NCBI GenBank assembly: GCA_030765605.1
Contig: JAVCCG010000019.1
Span: 1-64,000, forward strand
Source of the DNA: Candidatus Alcyoniella australis
Lineage (GTDB): Bacteria; Lernaellota; Lernaellaia; JAVCCG01; Alcyoniellaceae
Reading direction: 5' to 3'
Length of the DNA stretch: 64,000 nt
The notes below the pieces were generated by a model. It did no database searches. It had not been told where the DNA came from and saw nothing but the letters and a program-made list of their open reading frames with translations. Below are positions 7,215-16,824 of this stretch, piece by piece; position 1 is the stretch's first letter, and each line of letters begins with the position of its first letter. A program made the translations under genes and the position numbers.

Positions 7215-9113
7215 ATGGCCAACCAGCGCGGACGTAGGCGACCCGGCTTTCTGATCGTTGCGATTCTGCTCGGGCTGGTCGCGGCGCTGGCGATGCTCGA
7301 GGGTTTGTGCCGCCTGCTGCCGATGGGCGACCCCCCCGCGTTTTGGCCCAGCCCCCTTGAATACCAACAGATCCCCGATCCGCTGTTAAAACACGAGCGG
7401 CTGCCCGGCGGCGATTGGCTGACCTGCTACGGCTCGTTCCGGCCCTGGGCCGTAGAGACTCCCAAGCCCGGCGACGTCTACCGCATCGTGGTCCTCGGCG
7501 GCTCGGCGGCCCACGGCCTGGGCTTTTCCCACGGCGGAGCGTTCCCCAACCTGCTGCAGCGACTGCTCAACGTGCGCCACGCGGACCAGCGGGTCGAGGT
7601 GGTCAACCTCTCGTCCGTGGGTTACAGCTCGTATCAGATTTGGAACGTGGCCGAGCTGACCTTGGAACAGCTCGATCCGGACCTGCTGTTGATCTACTCG
7701 GGCAACAACGAACTGCTCGACTTCCAGGGCATGTTGCGGGCCTACGGCTGGTCGGGCCGCCGCACCCGGCTGCGCTTTTGGATGCGCGATCACAGCGCGT
7801 TCTATCGCGCACTTTCCAGGATGGCCGCGGGCACCCTACCCGAGCGCCGCGCCACAATCGACGAGGGAACAGACCACGGGTCCTACGTGCCCGACGCCGA
7901 TGATTGGCGTTTCGCCCTGACGCGCTACGAACGCAACCTGCGCGGGATCTGCGACTCGGCCGCAAAGCGCAATGTGGACGTGCTGCTCTCAACAGTGCAA
8001 GGCAACGCCGAGGTCTGCATGCGCGAGGACCGCTGTTTCTTCTGCGACTCGTGGACCGGCGAGCAACCATTGATCGACGCGGACTGGAGCCGGGACCAGG
8101 CCTTCGCCCTGCTGGTGCACAACCGACCGCACGAGGCCGCGCCGCTGCTACAGGACATCGAGGGGCAGGATGCAACGCTCCTGCGCGCGATGCTCGCCGC
8201 GGCACTGGACGATCAGGCCGAAGCAAAGCGCCTGGCGCAAACCGTGGCCGACGAGCTGGCCGCAGACGAAGGCTACGCGCAATCGCCGATTCTCTGGGCG
8301 CGCTATCTGGCCGCGCTGCACTTGCTGGGCGACTCCCAGCGCATCGCCGCGGTCTACCCCGGACTACGCGATTTTGCGCTCACGCCGGATTTCCCGGCCT
8401 GGAGCAGGGTCTACTTTCTCTATCGCATCGGCCTACTCGCGGGCGACGATCAGACCTGGAGACGCGAATCCGAACGCACCTTGGGCGCTGACTCGTACTT
8501 CCTCACGGCCACACCGCGCACCAACGCGGTGGTCCAGCGCGTGGCGCAATCAACGGGCGCGGCCTTGCTGATAATCGAGCCGGAGCTCACCGGCCACTGC
8601 GGTACCGACCACGTGGGCTACGACCTGCTGCTGGACTACTGCCACTTTAACTACCGAGGAGCATGGCTGGCCGCGGCCGCGTTCGCCCAAAGCATCGAAC
8701 AAGGGGGCTGGCTCGCTCCGAGCGCAAGCCCGCCGGACTATTGGAGCACGGCCGAGCAGTCAGCGCAGCATCCCTGGCTGATCGGCCGCGACTACGCCTA
8801 TCTGGGATACTGGATCGGGGTCAACGCCGATCTAGCGGCCCTGGTGCACCGCCTGCCCTCGATTGAGCAACGCGAGCAAAAAGTGCGCGAGCAGGTCCAG
8901 TCCGGCCGGGCCACGGACCTGCAACGACTGTGGGAGCTCAATGCGCGCGCTGCCCAAGATCCCAGCCGCGAGCTTATGATCGAGTACCAGCGGCTGCACC
9001 GCGACGATCCCAAGCTCGACGGAGCGCAGCAGAGCGCCGAACTTTGCGGACGCTGGGCAGGCGAGCCGCTGATTCCCTACCACTCGTTGGATCAGTTGCT
9101 TCCCACGCCTTGA
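7215..9113 (+). CDS. Membrane-anchored SGNH/GDSL-like hydrolase, large form with CFFC motif
   Basis: 632 aa. One N-terminal signal-anchor helix (about 11-30), then an SGNH hydrolase-like domain. Block I is VVLGGSAAHG with the presumed nucleophile Ser, block III is IYSGNNELLDF, and the C-terminal DYCHFNYRG gives a DxxH pair. A helical region of about 200 residues, resembling degenerate TPRs, is inserted before the DxxH. Just ahead of it lies CFFCDSW, a CxxC motif also conserved in the homologue at 19999. Family members act outside the cytoplasm on acyl esters of glycans or lipids; the substrate here is unknown. The start lacks a strong ribosome site. Paralogues in this window suggest a lineage expansion. 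Confidence 0.8.
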   Translation: MANQRGRRRPGFLIVAILLGLVAALAMLEGLCRLLPMGDPPAFWPSPLEYQQIPDPLLKHERLPGGDWLTCYGSFRPWAVETPKPGDVYRIVVLGGSAAHGLGFSHGGAFPNLLQRLLNVRHADQRVEVVNLSSVGYSSYQIWNVAELTLEQLDPDLLLIYSGNNELLDFQGMLRAYGWSGRRTRLRFWMRDHSAFYRALSRMAAGTLPERRATIDEGTDHGSYVPDADDWRFALTRYERNLRGICDSAAKRNVDVLLSTVQGNAEVCMREDRCFFCDSWTGEQPLIDADWSRDQAFALLVHNRPHEAAPLLQDIEGQDATLLRAMLAAALDDQAEAKRLAQTVADELAADEGYAQSPILWARYLAALHLLGDSQRIAAVYPGLRDFALTPDFPAWSRVYFLYRIGLLAGDDQTWRRESERTLGADSYFLTATPRTNAVVQRVAQSTGAALLIIEPELTGHCGTDHVGYDLLLDYCHFNYRGAWLAAAAFAQSIEQGGWLAPSASPPDYWSTAEQSAQHPWLIGRDYAYLGYWIGVNADLAALVHRLPSIEQREQKVREQVQSGRATDLQRLWELNARAAQDPSRELMIEYQRLHRDDPKLDGAQQSAELCGRWAGEPLIPYHSLDQLLPTP

Positions 9114-9329
9114 CCCATGGGGTCGCGTCGGCGGATGTGGCTCAACCCCGCTAACGGGAAAAGAAAAACCTTGCACTGAACCAGAGTTGGTGTTTCTTTT
9201 ATATTCTCATCTGGCTCGGGTTATATATAAGCATCTGCTGAGAGTTGCCCTCGTCCATAATCCGGGCGTTGTTCGGCCATCACTGAGATTATTCAATATC
9301 CATTACGGCTAAAGCATAGGGAGCAAACC

Positions 9330-10484
9330 ATGACTGTTTTCGCACAGGGAAAAATTGAGGCGTTCGCAGGTCCACAGCAATTGGGCGCGCCAGACGATCT
9401 TGAAGACGTAATCGTACGTTTCATTGAGGGGGCGAAACACACCCTGGATATGGCAGTGCAGGAGATCGACTCGCAAGTCATTGCGCAGGCGATAATCGAT
9501 GCCAGGTGGCGAGGCGTTAATATTCGGCTGTTCTTGGAACAGGACTATCTGGAATCCGACAAGCTCCCCTCGGCAACTCCCAAGGGCGATGAGAGCCCTG
9601 CCCAGGCCAAGCAAAGAGCCCAATGGACCGAATATCGCAGGCCCTCGGACATCAAGACCAACCGCGATATCCTGGCCGCCTTGTTGCGAAACAATATCGA
9701 TGTCAAGGCGGACTTCAATCCAGAGATATTCCACCAAAAATTCATCGTCAGAGATTATCGGGGTTCGAAAAAGGCAACCAGCGCGGTGCTCACCGGCTCC
9801 ACCAATTTCACCGTTACCGGCACCCATAAGAACCTGAATCACATCGTGATTTTTCACGATTACCGAATCTGCAAGGACTATCACAACGAGTTCTTTGAAA
9901 TTCTGGACGGAACTTTCGGGCAGCTCAGCGTCCGGCACGAGAGCGAATTTAAGACATACAATCTTGGAGGCGTTCCCGTACGAATTCTCTTTTCCCCGGA
10001 TCACTCCCCTGAGCTGGAAATCATCAAACAGATGCTCAAATGCAAAAAACGGCTCGACTTCGCGATCTTCACATTTTCAGGTTCATCGGGCATTGACGAT
10101 GCAATGGTCATGCTCCGGGCGGCTAAAAAACAGATTGCCGGCGCCCTTGATCCGGGACAGGGAAAACAGTGGTGGGCCGCAACCAAATGGCTGCACCAGG
10201 AGGGCATTAAAGTTTATTTCCCCAACAAGGTCAGCGGGTTCGGCAAACTGCACCATAAGTTGATGGTCATCGACGACGACATCGTCATCGGAGGGAGCAT
10301 GAACTACACCGGCCCGGCAAACAGCTATAACGACGAAAACATCTTCGTCCTGGGCAATCCGTTTGACTTGCCTGCCACCAAGGGCGGCCCGGTCGATCAT
10401 GCGGAATGTAAAAAACTGGCGACCTTCTTCCGCAAGGAGATCAAACGAATCATCTCCAACAGCACGATTTACAAATTGCCCTAA
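9330..10484 (+). CDS. Phospholipase D-like protein with two HKD motifs
   Basis: 384 aa with no signal peptide seen. Two PLD-type catalytic motifs are intact: HQKFIVRD (about residue 138) followed by LTGSTNFT, and HHKLMVID (about residue 309) followed by GGSMNYTG. Both fit HxK(x)4D with the downstream GS/N. The superfamily covers phospholipases, nucleases and cardiolipin synthases, and this subgroup cannot be assigned from sequence alone. Base composition and codon use are visibly less GC-rich than in the neighbours, and the 216-bp upstream gap (9114-9329) is AT-richer with no gene seen. Immediately downstream lies the tail of a decayed amylase gene. This suggests local acquisition or rearrangement. 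Shine-Dalgarno AGGGAG is present. Confidence 0.85.
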   Translation: MTVFAQGKIEAFAGPQQLGAPDDLEDVIVRFIEGAKHTLDMAVQEIDSQVIAQAIIDARWRGVNIRLFLEQDYLESDKLPSATPKGDESPAQAKQRAQWTEYRRPSDIKTNRDILAALLRNNIDVKADFNPEIFHQKFIVRDYRGSKKATSAVLTGSTNFTVTGTHKNLNHIVIFHDYRICKDYHNEFFEILDGTFGQLSVRHESEFKTYNLGGVPVRILFSPDHSPELEIIKQMLKCKKRLDFAIFTFSGSSGIDDAMVMLRAAKKQIAGALDPGQGKQWWAATKWLHQEGIKVYFPNKVSGFGKLHHKLMVIDDDIVIGGSMNYTGPANSYNDENIFVLGNPFDLPATKGGPVDHAECKKLATFFRKEIKRIISNSTIYKLP

Positions 10485-11115
10485 TTCGCAGCCCCAGCAG
10501 GACAAAGCCGAACGGCTTCAGGGCCAGTTGATAGTCCATACGGTTCTCAGGCAGCAGCACCGGGTACTGGTCCTGCGAATACAGGTCGAGCACCGCCTGC
10601 TGCACCTCGGGGTTGTCGTAGTTCAGGTCGGGCATGCCCGGCCGGAAGTAGCTGATCCGAGGTGTGGTTGAACACGCCGTCGAGAAACACGCGTATTCCC
10701 AGCTCGTGGGCGCGTGCCAGCAACGCGTCGAAGTCCGCGAGCGTGCCGTAGTCGGGGTTGATCGAGCAATACTGGGCCACGTCGTAGCCCGAGTCCACGA
10801 ACGGCGTGGGGTAGATCGGCATCAGCCAAATCGCGCCGATCCCCAAATCTGCAATGTGCGACAGTTTACTCGTCAGCCCGGCCAGGTCGCCGATGCCGTC
10901 GCCGTCCGAGTCAACGTAGGAGCGCACGAAGATCTCCATAAACACCACGCGCTCATACCACGGACGCTCATGGCCGGAGATTCGTCGTCGTCGTCGATTG
11001 CGTCGTCGTCATTAATGTCGTGCTGATCTTCGTCCTCATCCGCGTCGTCGCACCCTAAGCCTGCGGACATCAGCAGCATGATGGCGGCCAACAAAACGAT
11101 CAGCGCCGGACGCAT
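10485..11115 (-). pseudogene. Alpha-amylase family pseudogene, two internal deletions and a frameshift
   Basis: Read on the minus strand, the remnant begins with a lipoprotein signal (MRPALIVLLAAIMLLMSAGLGC) and an Asp-rich linker. A frame change then leads into WYERVVFMEIFVRSYVDSDG and the GH13 N-terminal barrel, as far as the GVFNHTS motif (region I). A deletion joins this to YFRPGMPDLNYDNPEV, and a second deletion jumps from VLDLY to the end of the enzyme (LLPENRMDYQLALKPFGF). The nucleophile and acid/base regions of the barrel are absent, and the original stop is lost next to the phospholipase gene. About 200 codons remain of an expected 450 or more, so this is a dead gene rather than a sequencing artefact. 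Confidence 0.8.
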
Positions 11116-11123
11116 CGGACGGG

Positions 11124-11957
11124 CTACTTATTGCGTGCGCGGCTGACGATGCTCATCAGGGCCAGGAACAACCCGACAGCCGTGGCCCAGTACAGCAGTG
11201 GGCCCTCGGGCATCAGCTCGCGGCCGTAGTCGGCGAGCATCCCGCCGACCACGTTGAGCTTGTGCCCCAGGCTGCCGCTGAGCCGCGGGATTTGCGGCAC
11301 CATGTTCTGCAACGCGTAATCGCCCAGCACGTAGAGCACGATCTTGTCCGCCAACCCGGCGGAGAAGATCGCCAGGAAAAAAGTCATCACCGCGGGGAAG
11401 ATGATCTTCAACAGGTAGATCGAAAGCAGCGAGACGATCACGAACGTGCCAAAGCCCGCGGCCGCGGCCTGCCAGATCGCGGCGGCGTCCTTGAGGTAGA
11501 AAAAGACCAATATCCCCAGCACCAGACCCGGGATCAGCTTGGCCGTGCGCGCCAGGCTGATGCAGACCAGCACGATCACGGCCATGATCCCCACTGCGGC
11601 GACCACCGACCAAACCAGGGTCAGGCTCGGGGTCAACGCCACGGCAATGGCGATGGTCGCGCCCACCGCCACGGCAATCAGCAGCAGCAGCAACAGGTTG
11701 GGGATAATCAAGAACAGCGCGGTCCAGATCGCCACGAAAACCAGCGCGGCCAGCAGCGCCTTGGCCAGGGGCATGCCCGAGGTCGAGAAACAGACCACGG
11801 CAGCCACATAGCTCAGCGCCAACATGATCAGCAGCAACAGCGGGTGGCGTCGGAAGAACGAGCGGGCCTGCTTGCGCACCTCGGCCAGCTCCTTGCGGCG
11901 CAGGGTGACTATGTTCTGCATCGCCCTTTCCTCGGGATCGTACTCCAAGTCCCTCAA
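11124..11957 (-). CDS. Polytopic membrane protein, unknown function
   Basis: 277 aa from the TTG at 11957, or 265 aa from an in-frame ATG at 11921; both have purine-rich ribosome sites (GGAGGG before TTG, AGGAAAG before ATG). An N-terminal charged helix (about 1-40, basic and possibly amphipathic) is followed by seven or eight very hydrophobic helices. A polar segment near 215-245 precedes a final helix and a basic C-terminus. No signature of a known transporter or enzyme is evident. It ends 8 bp before the amylase remnant and is divergent from the sigma-54 activator, with a shared 200-bp regulatory region. Function not recognised. Confidence 0.7.
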   Translation of the reverse strand: MRDLEYDPEERAMQNIVTLRRKELAEVRKQARSFFRRHPLLLLIMLALSYVAAVVCFSTSGMPLAKALLAALVFVAIWTALFLIIPNLLLLLLIAVAVGATIAIAVALTPSLTLVWSVVAAVGIMAVIVLVCISLARTAKLIPGLVLGILVFFYLKDAAAIWQAAAAGFGTFVIVSLLSIYLLKIIFPAVMTFFLAIFSAGLADKIVLYVLGDYALQNMVPQIPRLSGSLGHKLNVVGGMLADYGRELMPEGPLLYWATAVGLFLALMSIVSRARNK

Positions 11958-12059
11958 AATCAGCCCTCCCTCAAGCTATCCGGCTCTACCAACCTTGAAT
12001 ACCACAGAGCACGACCGGATCGATAGTACTTTTACATTGATGGCGTGCGTTGATGATAA

Positions 12060-12077
12060 AATTACGATATCGTAATT
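12060..12077. promoter_or_regulatory. 18-bp perfect palindrome between divergent genes
   Basis: AATTACGATATCGTAATT is a perfect inverted repeat in the AT-rich gap between the membrane protein (start 11957) and the activator (start 12164). Its position and symmetry fit a dimeric regulator's operator. No terminator-like T-run follows. The binding protein is unknown. Confidence 0.45.
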
Positions 12078-12163
12078 ATCAGGCTTGCACAAATAGACAG
12101 CCTGTCTGATGAATGTTATTCTATCTGCTGATAAATAATGGGGAATTGGAGTACTCAAGCGCA

Positions 12164-13567
12164 ATGTGGAGCATCTTGTTGTTAATGGGCAGCGAGTCTG
12201 ACAGCGCCCTGGTTCGCCAGGCGCTGGACAGCTCCGAGCGGCGATGCGTGAAGCAGCCGAACATGGACGGTGCGATCCAGGCGCTGGATCGCGAACCGTT
12301 CGCCCTGCTGGTTGTAGACCTCGATCATTTCGGCTCCAAGGTCGACCGGCTGCTGGACCATCTGCAACAACGGCGGGAGAGCGTTCCGCTGCTGGCGATC
12401 TCCTCGCGTCCCGAGAATCTGGTATCCGACGGCCTGGCCGAGTCCGAGGATTGGATCTGGATCAGCCGACCGATCTCCACGCGCCAACTGACCGCGGCCG
12501 TGGATCGGCTGCTCAGCCCGCTGCGCGATGCGTCCGCCGAGGGGCTGCGCGGCGATCTCACCGCCGGGCGACCCGAGGGGATAGTGGGCAACAGTCCGGC
12601 CCTGCGCCAAGTGCTGATGCTGGTCAAACGAGTGGCCGGTTCGAGCAGCTCGGTGCTGATTACCGGTGAGTCGGGCACGGGCAAGGAGCTGGTGGCCGCG
12701 GCGATTCACTGGGACAGCCCGCGCAAATCCGGGGCGTTCGTGGCGGTCAACTGTGCCGCGCTGCACGAGAACCTGCTCGAGTCCGAGCTGTTCGGCCACG
12801 AAAAGGGCGCGTTCACCGGCGCCTACCGCCGCCGCATCGGCCGCTTTGAGCAGGCCAACGGCGGCACGCTGTTCCTCGACGAGGTCGGCGACATGAGCCT
12901 GGCGACCCAGGCCAAGTTGCTGCGGGTGATCCAGCTTCAGGAATTCGAGCGCCTGGGCGGATTACAGAAGGTGCGGGTCAACGTGCGGATCATCGCCGCC
13001 ACCAACAAGAACCTGCGGACGCGGATCGCCCAAAGCGAGTTCCGCGAGGACCTTTTCTACCGGCTCAACGTGTTCCCGATCCACGTACCGCCGTTGCGCG
13101 AGCGGAGCGAGGACATCCTGCCGCTGGCGCGCAGTTTTGCCGCGCGCTACACCCACGGCCCGGGCCAAGACGTCGTTCGCCTCAGCGCGCAGGCCGAACG
13201 GATGTTGCAGTGCTACCACTGGCCGGGCAACGTGCGCGAGCTGAAAAACGTAATCGAACGCGCGGTGCTCGTCAGCGGCGGGCCGACCGTGCAGCCCGCG
13301 GACCTGCTGCTCGATCCGGGCGAGGGGGCGCAGGCCGCGGCTCAGACGCTCGGGGCGCGGGACGATCAAGGATTGCCCGAGCCCGGCGCGATCGAGATCC
13401 CGGCCGACGGGATCGACCTGGAACAGCTCGAGCGACGCTACATCGTGGCCGCGCTGATCAGGTCCCGCGGCGTACAGACGCAGGCCGCGCGCCTGCTGCG
13501 GATCAGCCCGCGCGTGATGCACTACAAGCTGCGCAAACACGGGCTGGACCCGCAGGAGTACCGTTGA
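12164..13567 (+). CDS. Sigma-54 dependent transcriptional activator with degenerate receiver
   Basis: 467 aa with three domains. Residues 1-120 have a receiver fold: [10 protein letters not shown] keeps an Asp at the phosphorylation site, but the acidic pair expected near the N-terminus is replaced by MGSESDS and the conserved Lys by Arg (ISRPIS). Residues 145-375 form an AAA+ sigma-54 interaction domain with Walker A GESGTGKE, the GAFTGA loop that contacts sigma-54, Walker [10 protein letters not shown] and the WPGNVREL region. The C-terminus has an Fis-type HTH ([21 protein letters not shown]). ATG at 12164 is preferred because it starts the receiver fold. The stop overlaps the glycosyltransferase start (TTGA), so the two are co-translated. 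No sensor kinase is adjacent. Confidence 0.88.
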   Translation: MWSILLLMGSESDSALVRQALDSSERRCVKQPNMDGAIQALDREPFALLVVDLDHFGSKVDRLLDHLQQRRESVPLLAISSRPENLVSDGLAESEDWIWISRPISTRQLTAAVDRLLSPLRDASAEGLRGDLTAGRPEGIVGNSPALRQVLMLVKRVAGSSSSVLITGESGTGKELVAAAIHWDSPRKSGAFVAVNCAALHENLLESELFGHEKGAFTGAYRRRIGRFEQANGGTLFLDEVGDMSLATQAKLLRVIQLQEFERLGGLQKVRVNVRIIAATNKNLRTRIAQSEFREDLFYRLNVFPIHVPPLRERSEDILPLARSFAARYTHGPGQDVVRLSAQAERMLQCYHWPGNVRELKNVIERAVLVSGGPTVQPADLLLDPGEGAQAAAQTLGARDDQGLPEPGAIEIPADGIDLEQLERRYIVAALIRSRGVQTQAARLLRISPRVMHYKLRKHGLDPQEYR

Positions 13568-14733
13568 GCGCACGCATCGTCTACGTGCATACCGATCCCC
13601 TGCCCTCGGCCATGGCAGGCAGCGTGTTCGCCCTGCGCACGGCGATCGGCATGGCTCAGGCCGGCCTCAATACGCTGCTGATCATGCCTACGGCCGGAAT
13701 CGACCCAAAACAGGCCCTACAGCGCTACGGCGTCGAGACCTTGCCGCCGGGACTGCGCATCGAGCTGACAGCGGCGCTGAGCACGCGGCTGGGGCCACTG
13801 TCGATCGGTCGGCAGCGGCGCTTTGCCGACCAAGTTGCGCGCCTAAGCCAGAGCTTCGCCCCGCAAGCGCTGGTGGTTCGCACCCTAACCCTGGCCGACC
13901 GGCTGTTGCGCCAAGGCGTGGCCGCGCCGCTGATCTACGAGGCGCACAACTGGTACGCGGATCTGGATGCCAAGTGGCGCGGGGCCGAGGAACTGGTCAC
14001 ACCGCGCAAGCTGCGACGCGAGGCGCGGTTGGCCGCGGTCGAGGCGCGCGTGGTGCCGCGAGTCGCGGGCCTGGTGCTGTTGCAACAGGCAATGCGCGAG
14101 CCGTTCGAACAGGCCTATCCGGGCTGCGGCCCGATCAATGTGCTCCCCTCGGGGCTGGAGATTCCGCCCCAGCTGCCCCAGCCCGCAAGCGATCCGCTGG
14201 CGGTCTACCTGGGTCAGCTCCATCCGCATAAGGGTCTGGGGACCATGCTCGAGGCCCTGATCCACGCGCCGCAGTTGCGACTGCTGGTGATCGGCGGACC
14301 GGCGCTGCTCGAGCATTGGCGATCCCAAGCAGCGAAGCTCGGCGTCGCCCAACGGGTGGAGTTCACCGGCAACCTGCCGCACTCGCAGGTGGCGACGCAG
14401 CTGGCCCGGGCGCGGATCGGCGTGGCCCCGCTTCGCGATTGCTTCTACAACCGCCACCTGACCTCGCCGATGAAGGTGCTGGAATACTTCAGCGCCGGAC
14501 TGCCCGTGGTCGGATCGGACCTGCCCACCGTGGCCGAGCTGGTAGGCGATGAGCGCGGGCTGCTGGTGCCGCCGGACGATCCGCGCGCCCTGGCCGGGGC
14601 GCTACTGCGTTTAATCGACGACCAGGAGCTATATTCGACCATGCGCAGCAAGATCGCCGCGAGCCTCGATAGCTTGAGCTGGCGCGCACGCGGCGCGGGG
14701 TTCGCCCGACTGATCCGGCTGCCGCGACAGTAA
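13564..14733 (+). CDS. Glycosyltransferase family 4 (GT-B)
   Basis: 389 aa from TTG overlapping the activator's stop. GT-B fold: an N-terminal acceptor domain with EAHNWYADLDAKW (about 120), and a C-terminal nucleotide-sugar domain with AVYLGQLHPHKGL, VEFTGNLPHSQV and the acidic SPMKVLEYFSAGLPVVGSDL region typical of GT4 retaining transferases. It probably moves a hexose from a nucleotide sugar onto a surface glycan or lipid carrier on the cytoplasmic side. The frame is open far upstream inside the activator, but that extension has shadow composition, and homologues start near ARIVYVHTD. Coupling to a sigma-54 activator suggests regulated glycan synthesis. Confidence 0.85.
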   Translation: MSARIVYVHTDPLPSAMAGSVFALRTAIGMAQAGLNTLLIMPTAGIDPKQALQRYGVETLPPGLRIELTAALSTRLGPLSIGRQRRFADQVARLSQSFAPQALVVRTLTLADRLLRQGVAAPLIYEAHNWYADLDAKWRGAEELVTPRKLRREARLAAVEARVVPRVAGLVLLQQAMREPFEQAYPGCGPINVLPSGLEIPPQLPQPASDPLAVYLGQLHPHKGLGTMLEALIHAPQLRLLVIGGPALLEHWRSQAAKLGVAQRVEFTGNLPHSQVATQLARARIGVAPLRDCFYNRHLTSPMKVLEYFSAGLPVVGSDLPTVAELVGDERGLLVPPDDPRALAGALLRLIDDQELYSTMRSKIAASLDSLSWRARGAGFARLIRLPRQ

Positions 14734-14738
14734 CTTTC

Positions 14739-16262
14739 TCAGGGGCTATCAGGCTTAACCTCGATCACAACCTCCAAGTCGATGGACTCGCGGCCCCAGG
14801 CGCGGTCCCACAGGTCTTGGCGCACGCCGATGGCGTTGAACTGGCCGGGCCAGGCCTGAAACAGCAGCTCGTGGTACCAACCCCATTGGCCCGAGGCCAG
14901 CTCGTCGTAACTCTCCCAAGCGCAGATCCAGATCGGCGAATCAGCCTGCTCGGGAGGCTCGGTGTGGTAGTCCACCGTGGTGAAGCGCCGCAGATAGAAC
15001 GGTATCGGATGCTTGTCCTCGAGCACCAGCACCGGCAGCGACCAGCCCTGCTCCGAGGTCTGGACCGCGCGGTAGAGTAGGGCAAAGGCTCCCTCGAGAT
15101 CCTCCTGGGACTGCACGTAAACCAACGGCTCGTCGTTGTCGGTATACATCACGAAGTTCAGCGCCAGGCAGTAGCACAGCATGTAGCCCGCGCCCACTGC
15201 CGTGAAAACAACCAGCGCCGCGCGCGCCAGGCGCATTGAGCACAGCATCCGCCAGGCGACCACGATCCCCGACGCGGCTAGCAGGCTCAGGCAGCAGGTG
15301 ATCTGCACCAGGCACCACGGCGTCTTGTAGGGAATGCCTGAGTAGATCAGCAGCACGCTCAGGGCGACCACGCTCAGGAAGCGTTGCAGCCGCGCGCCGC
15401 GAATTCCCTCGACGACCGCGGGGAGTGAGAGCAGCCACAGCGGCCAGGCGTGACGTTGCAGCATCCCGAAGAAGTACCAGAAGTCCTTGACGTGGTCCGC
15501 TCCGGCTGTGCCGCCCCACAAGGCGAAGGCCGCGAAAAAATCGAGCAGGCCGCGCGGATTGTCGCCAAACGACGAGAACAGCGCGCCCCAGATCAGCGCT
15601 GCCACCAGGCAGCCCTGGGCCAAGGCCGCCAGCCGGGCCTTGAGCTCGAGGGCCGAGACCTCGCGCTGCGGATCGCGGCGCTGCAGCAGCAGTTCGAGCC
15701 CCGCTGCCAGTCCCACGGCGATAATCAAAAACGCCGCGGTCTCCTTGGCGCTCAGCGCCAGTGCGGCCCAGACCGGGACCAGCCGCATTGACCAGAGATC
15801 GTTGCGCAGCACCGCGCCCGCCGCTGCGACGATCAGTCCCACGCTGGCGGCGGCCAGCAGCACCTCGTGGATCAGCATCCGCGAAAAAAACGTCTGGTCG
15901 GGCGATACGGCGAGCAGCAGCCCGGCCAGCAGGGCCGTGGCCGCGCCCAGAGTGCGCCTGCCGGAGAGCGCGAGTAACACGGTCAGCATGCCGAACAGCG
16001 CCGGGACCAGCCGCAGGGCGAACTTGTCGACGCCGGAGGGCGTTAGATACGACCAGATCGGCAGGGCCGCGTAATACAGCAGCGGCCCGTGATAGGCCGC
16101 CGGGTCGTAGCTCCAGCCCAGGCCTTGGATGATCCAGCGCACGAACTCGAAGTTGACCGACTCGTCGTGGTGCACCGGCCGCAGGTCCAGGCCGTGGAAC
16201 CTCAGCCAGGCGGCGAGCGACAGCACGGCCAGCGCCGCAATGATCGGGCCGATTTTACGCAT
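14739..16262 (-). CDS. Agl23/TIGR03663-type membrane glycosyltransferase-like protein
   Basis: 507 aa from ATG at 16262. Polytopic membrane protein with the dolichyl-phosphate-mannose transferase-like N-terminus. LRPVHHDESVNFEF carries the acidic first-loop motif, followed by YDPAAYHGPLLYY and ARRVPALFG-like sequence (here LRLVPALFG), the signature of the flippase-associated Agl23 family. About ten helices are followed by a periplasmic domain of about 130 residues containing W-rich segments. It would act on polyprenyl-linked sugars at the outer face of the cytoplasmic membrane. The frame extends 25 codons further upstream, but MRKIGPIIAALAVLSL starts the first helix. It is convergent with the GT4 gene (5-bp gap) and divergent from the lipoprotein at 16324. 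Confidence 0.8.
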   Translation of the reverse strand: MRKIGPIIAALAVLSLAAWLRFHGLDLRPVHHDESVNFEFVRWIIQGLGWSYDPAAYHGPLLYYAALPIWSYLTPSGVDKFALRLVPALFGMLTVLLALSGRRTLGAATALLAGLLLAVSPDQTFFSRMLIHEVLLAAASVGLIVAAAGAVLRNDLWSMRLVPVWAALALSAKETAAFLIIAVGLAAGLELLLQRRDPQREVSALELKARLAALAQGCLVAALIWGALFSSFGDNPRGLLDFFAAFALWGGTAGADHVKDFWYFFGMLQRHAWPLWLLSLPAVVEGIRGARLQRFLSVVALSVLLIYSGIPYKTPWCLVQITCCLSLLAASGIVVAWRMLCSMRLARAALVVFTAVGAGYMLCYCLALNFVMYTDNDEPLVYVQSQEDLEGAFALLYRAVQTSEQGWSLPVLVLEDKHPIPFYLRRFTTVDYHTEPPEQADSPIWICAWESYDELASGQWGWYHELLFQAWPGQFNAIGVRQDLWDRAWGRESIDLEVVIEVKPDSP

Positions 16263-16323
16263 CGGCGAATTATTAACACCTGTGGGCTTGTTGATAAAGC
16301 GTTGCTCTGCTAGAGCAGTTCCC

Positions 16324-16731
16324 ATGCGCGGTCCCACACTGATGATCGTCCTGTGTCTGGCACTGCTGGCGGCCTGTTCCGCGGGCGAATCGGAGTACTC
16401 ACTGTACCAGGGGAGTCTCGCTACTCAAGACCAACAGCTGCGCGTTGTGCAACGCGCCGATTCGTGCCGTATCGAGCTGCTTCCCGGCGCGCAGACGATC
16501 CGCGCCGAGCACGCCCAGTGCCGTTGGGCGCGGCCGGCCGCCCTAGCCCACGGCGAGCCGTACCTGATCGTGGGCGTACGCCGCGACCAGGGCGATACCT
16601 TCTGGATGGTTTCGGAGCAGCAGACCGCCGAGTTGCTCGACGAGCTACTCGGTCCGGGCAGGTTCGCGCCGCTGGAATCGTCAGGATACGCGGTGTTCGA
16701 GCTCGGTCGCGAGGACATCGAGAGTCTCTGA
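16324..16731 (+). CDS. Small putative lipoprotein, 135 aa
   Basis: 135 aa. An N-terminal signal ends in the lipobox-like LLAACSAGE, so Cys near residue 19 would be lipidated. The mature part is a compact beta/alpha domain of about 115 residues with two further Cys (ADSCRIELL and AQCRWARP), which could pair. No family recognised. A longer in-frame reading begins at 16129 but runs antisense into the Agl23 gene and lacks a signal peptide, so ATG at 16324 is chosen. A 10-bp palindrome (GACCGCGGTC) sits at the end of the gene. Probably inner- or outer-membrane attached; function unknown. Confidence 0.6.
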   Translation: MRGPTLMIVLCLALLAACSAGESEYSLYQGSLATQDQQLRVVQRADSCRIELLPGAQTIRAEHAQCRWARPAALAHGEPYLIVGVRRDQGDTFWMVSEQQTAELLDELLGPGRFAPLESSGYAVFELGREDIESL

Positions 16732-16824
16732 CCGCGGTCGGTATATTTTCGTTACAATTTAACCTACAATATCTTTTTTGAGGGGGCCTTGTTACGACTG
16801 GGGTGAAATAGGAGGCAACTTTTG

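Noticed and set aside
10485-11115. Possibility that the amylase remnant is a UGA-containing selenoprotein gene
   Set aside because: The breaks are frame changes and missing segments, not in-frame UGA codons.
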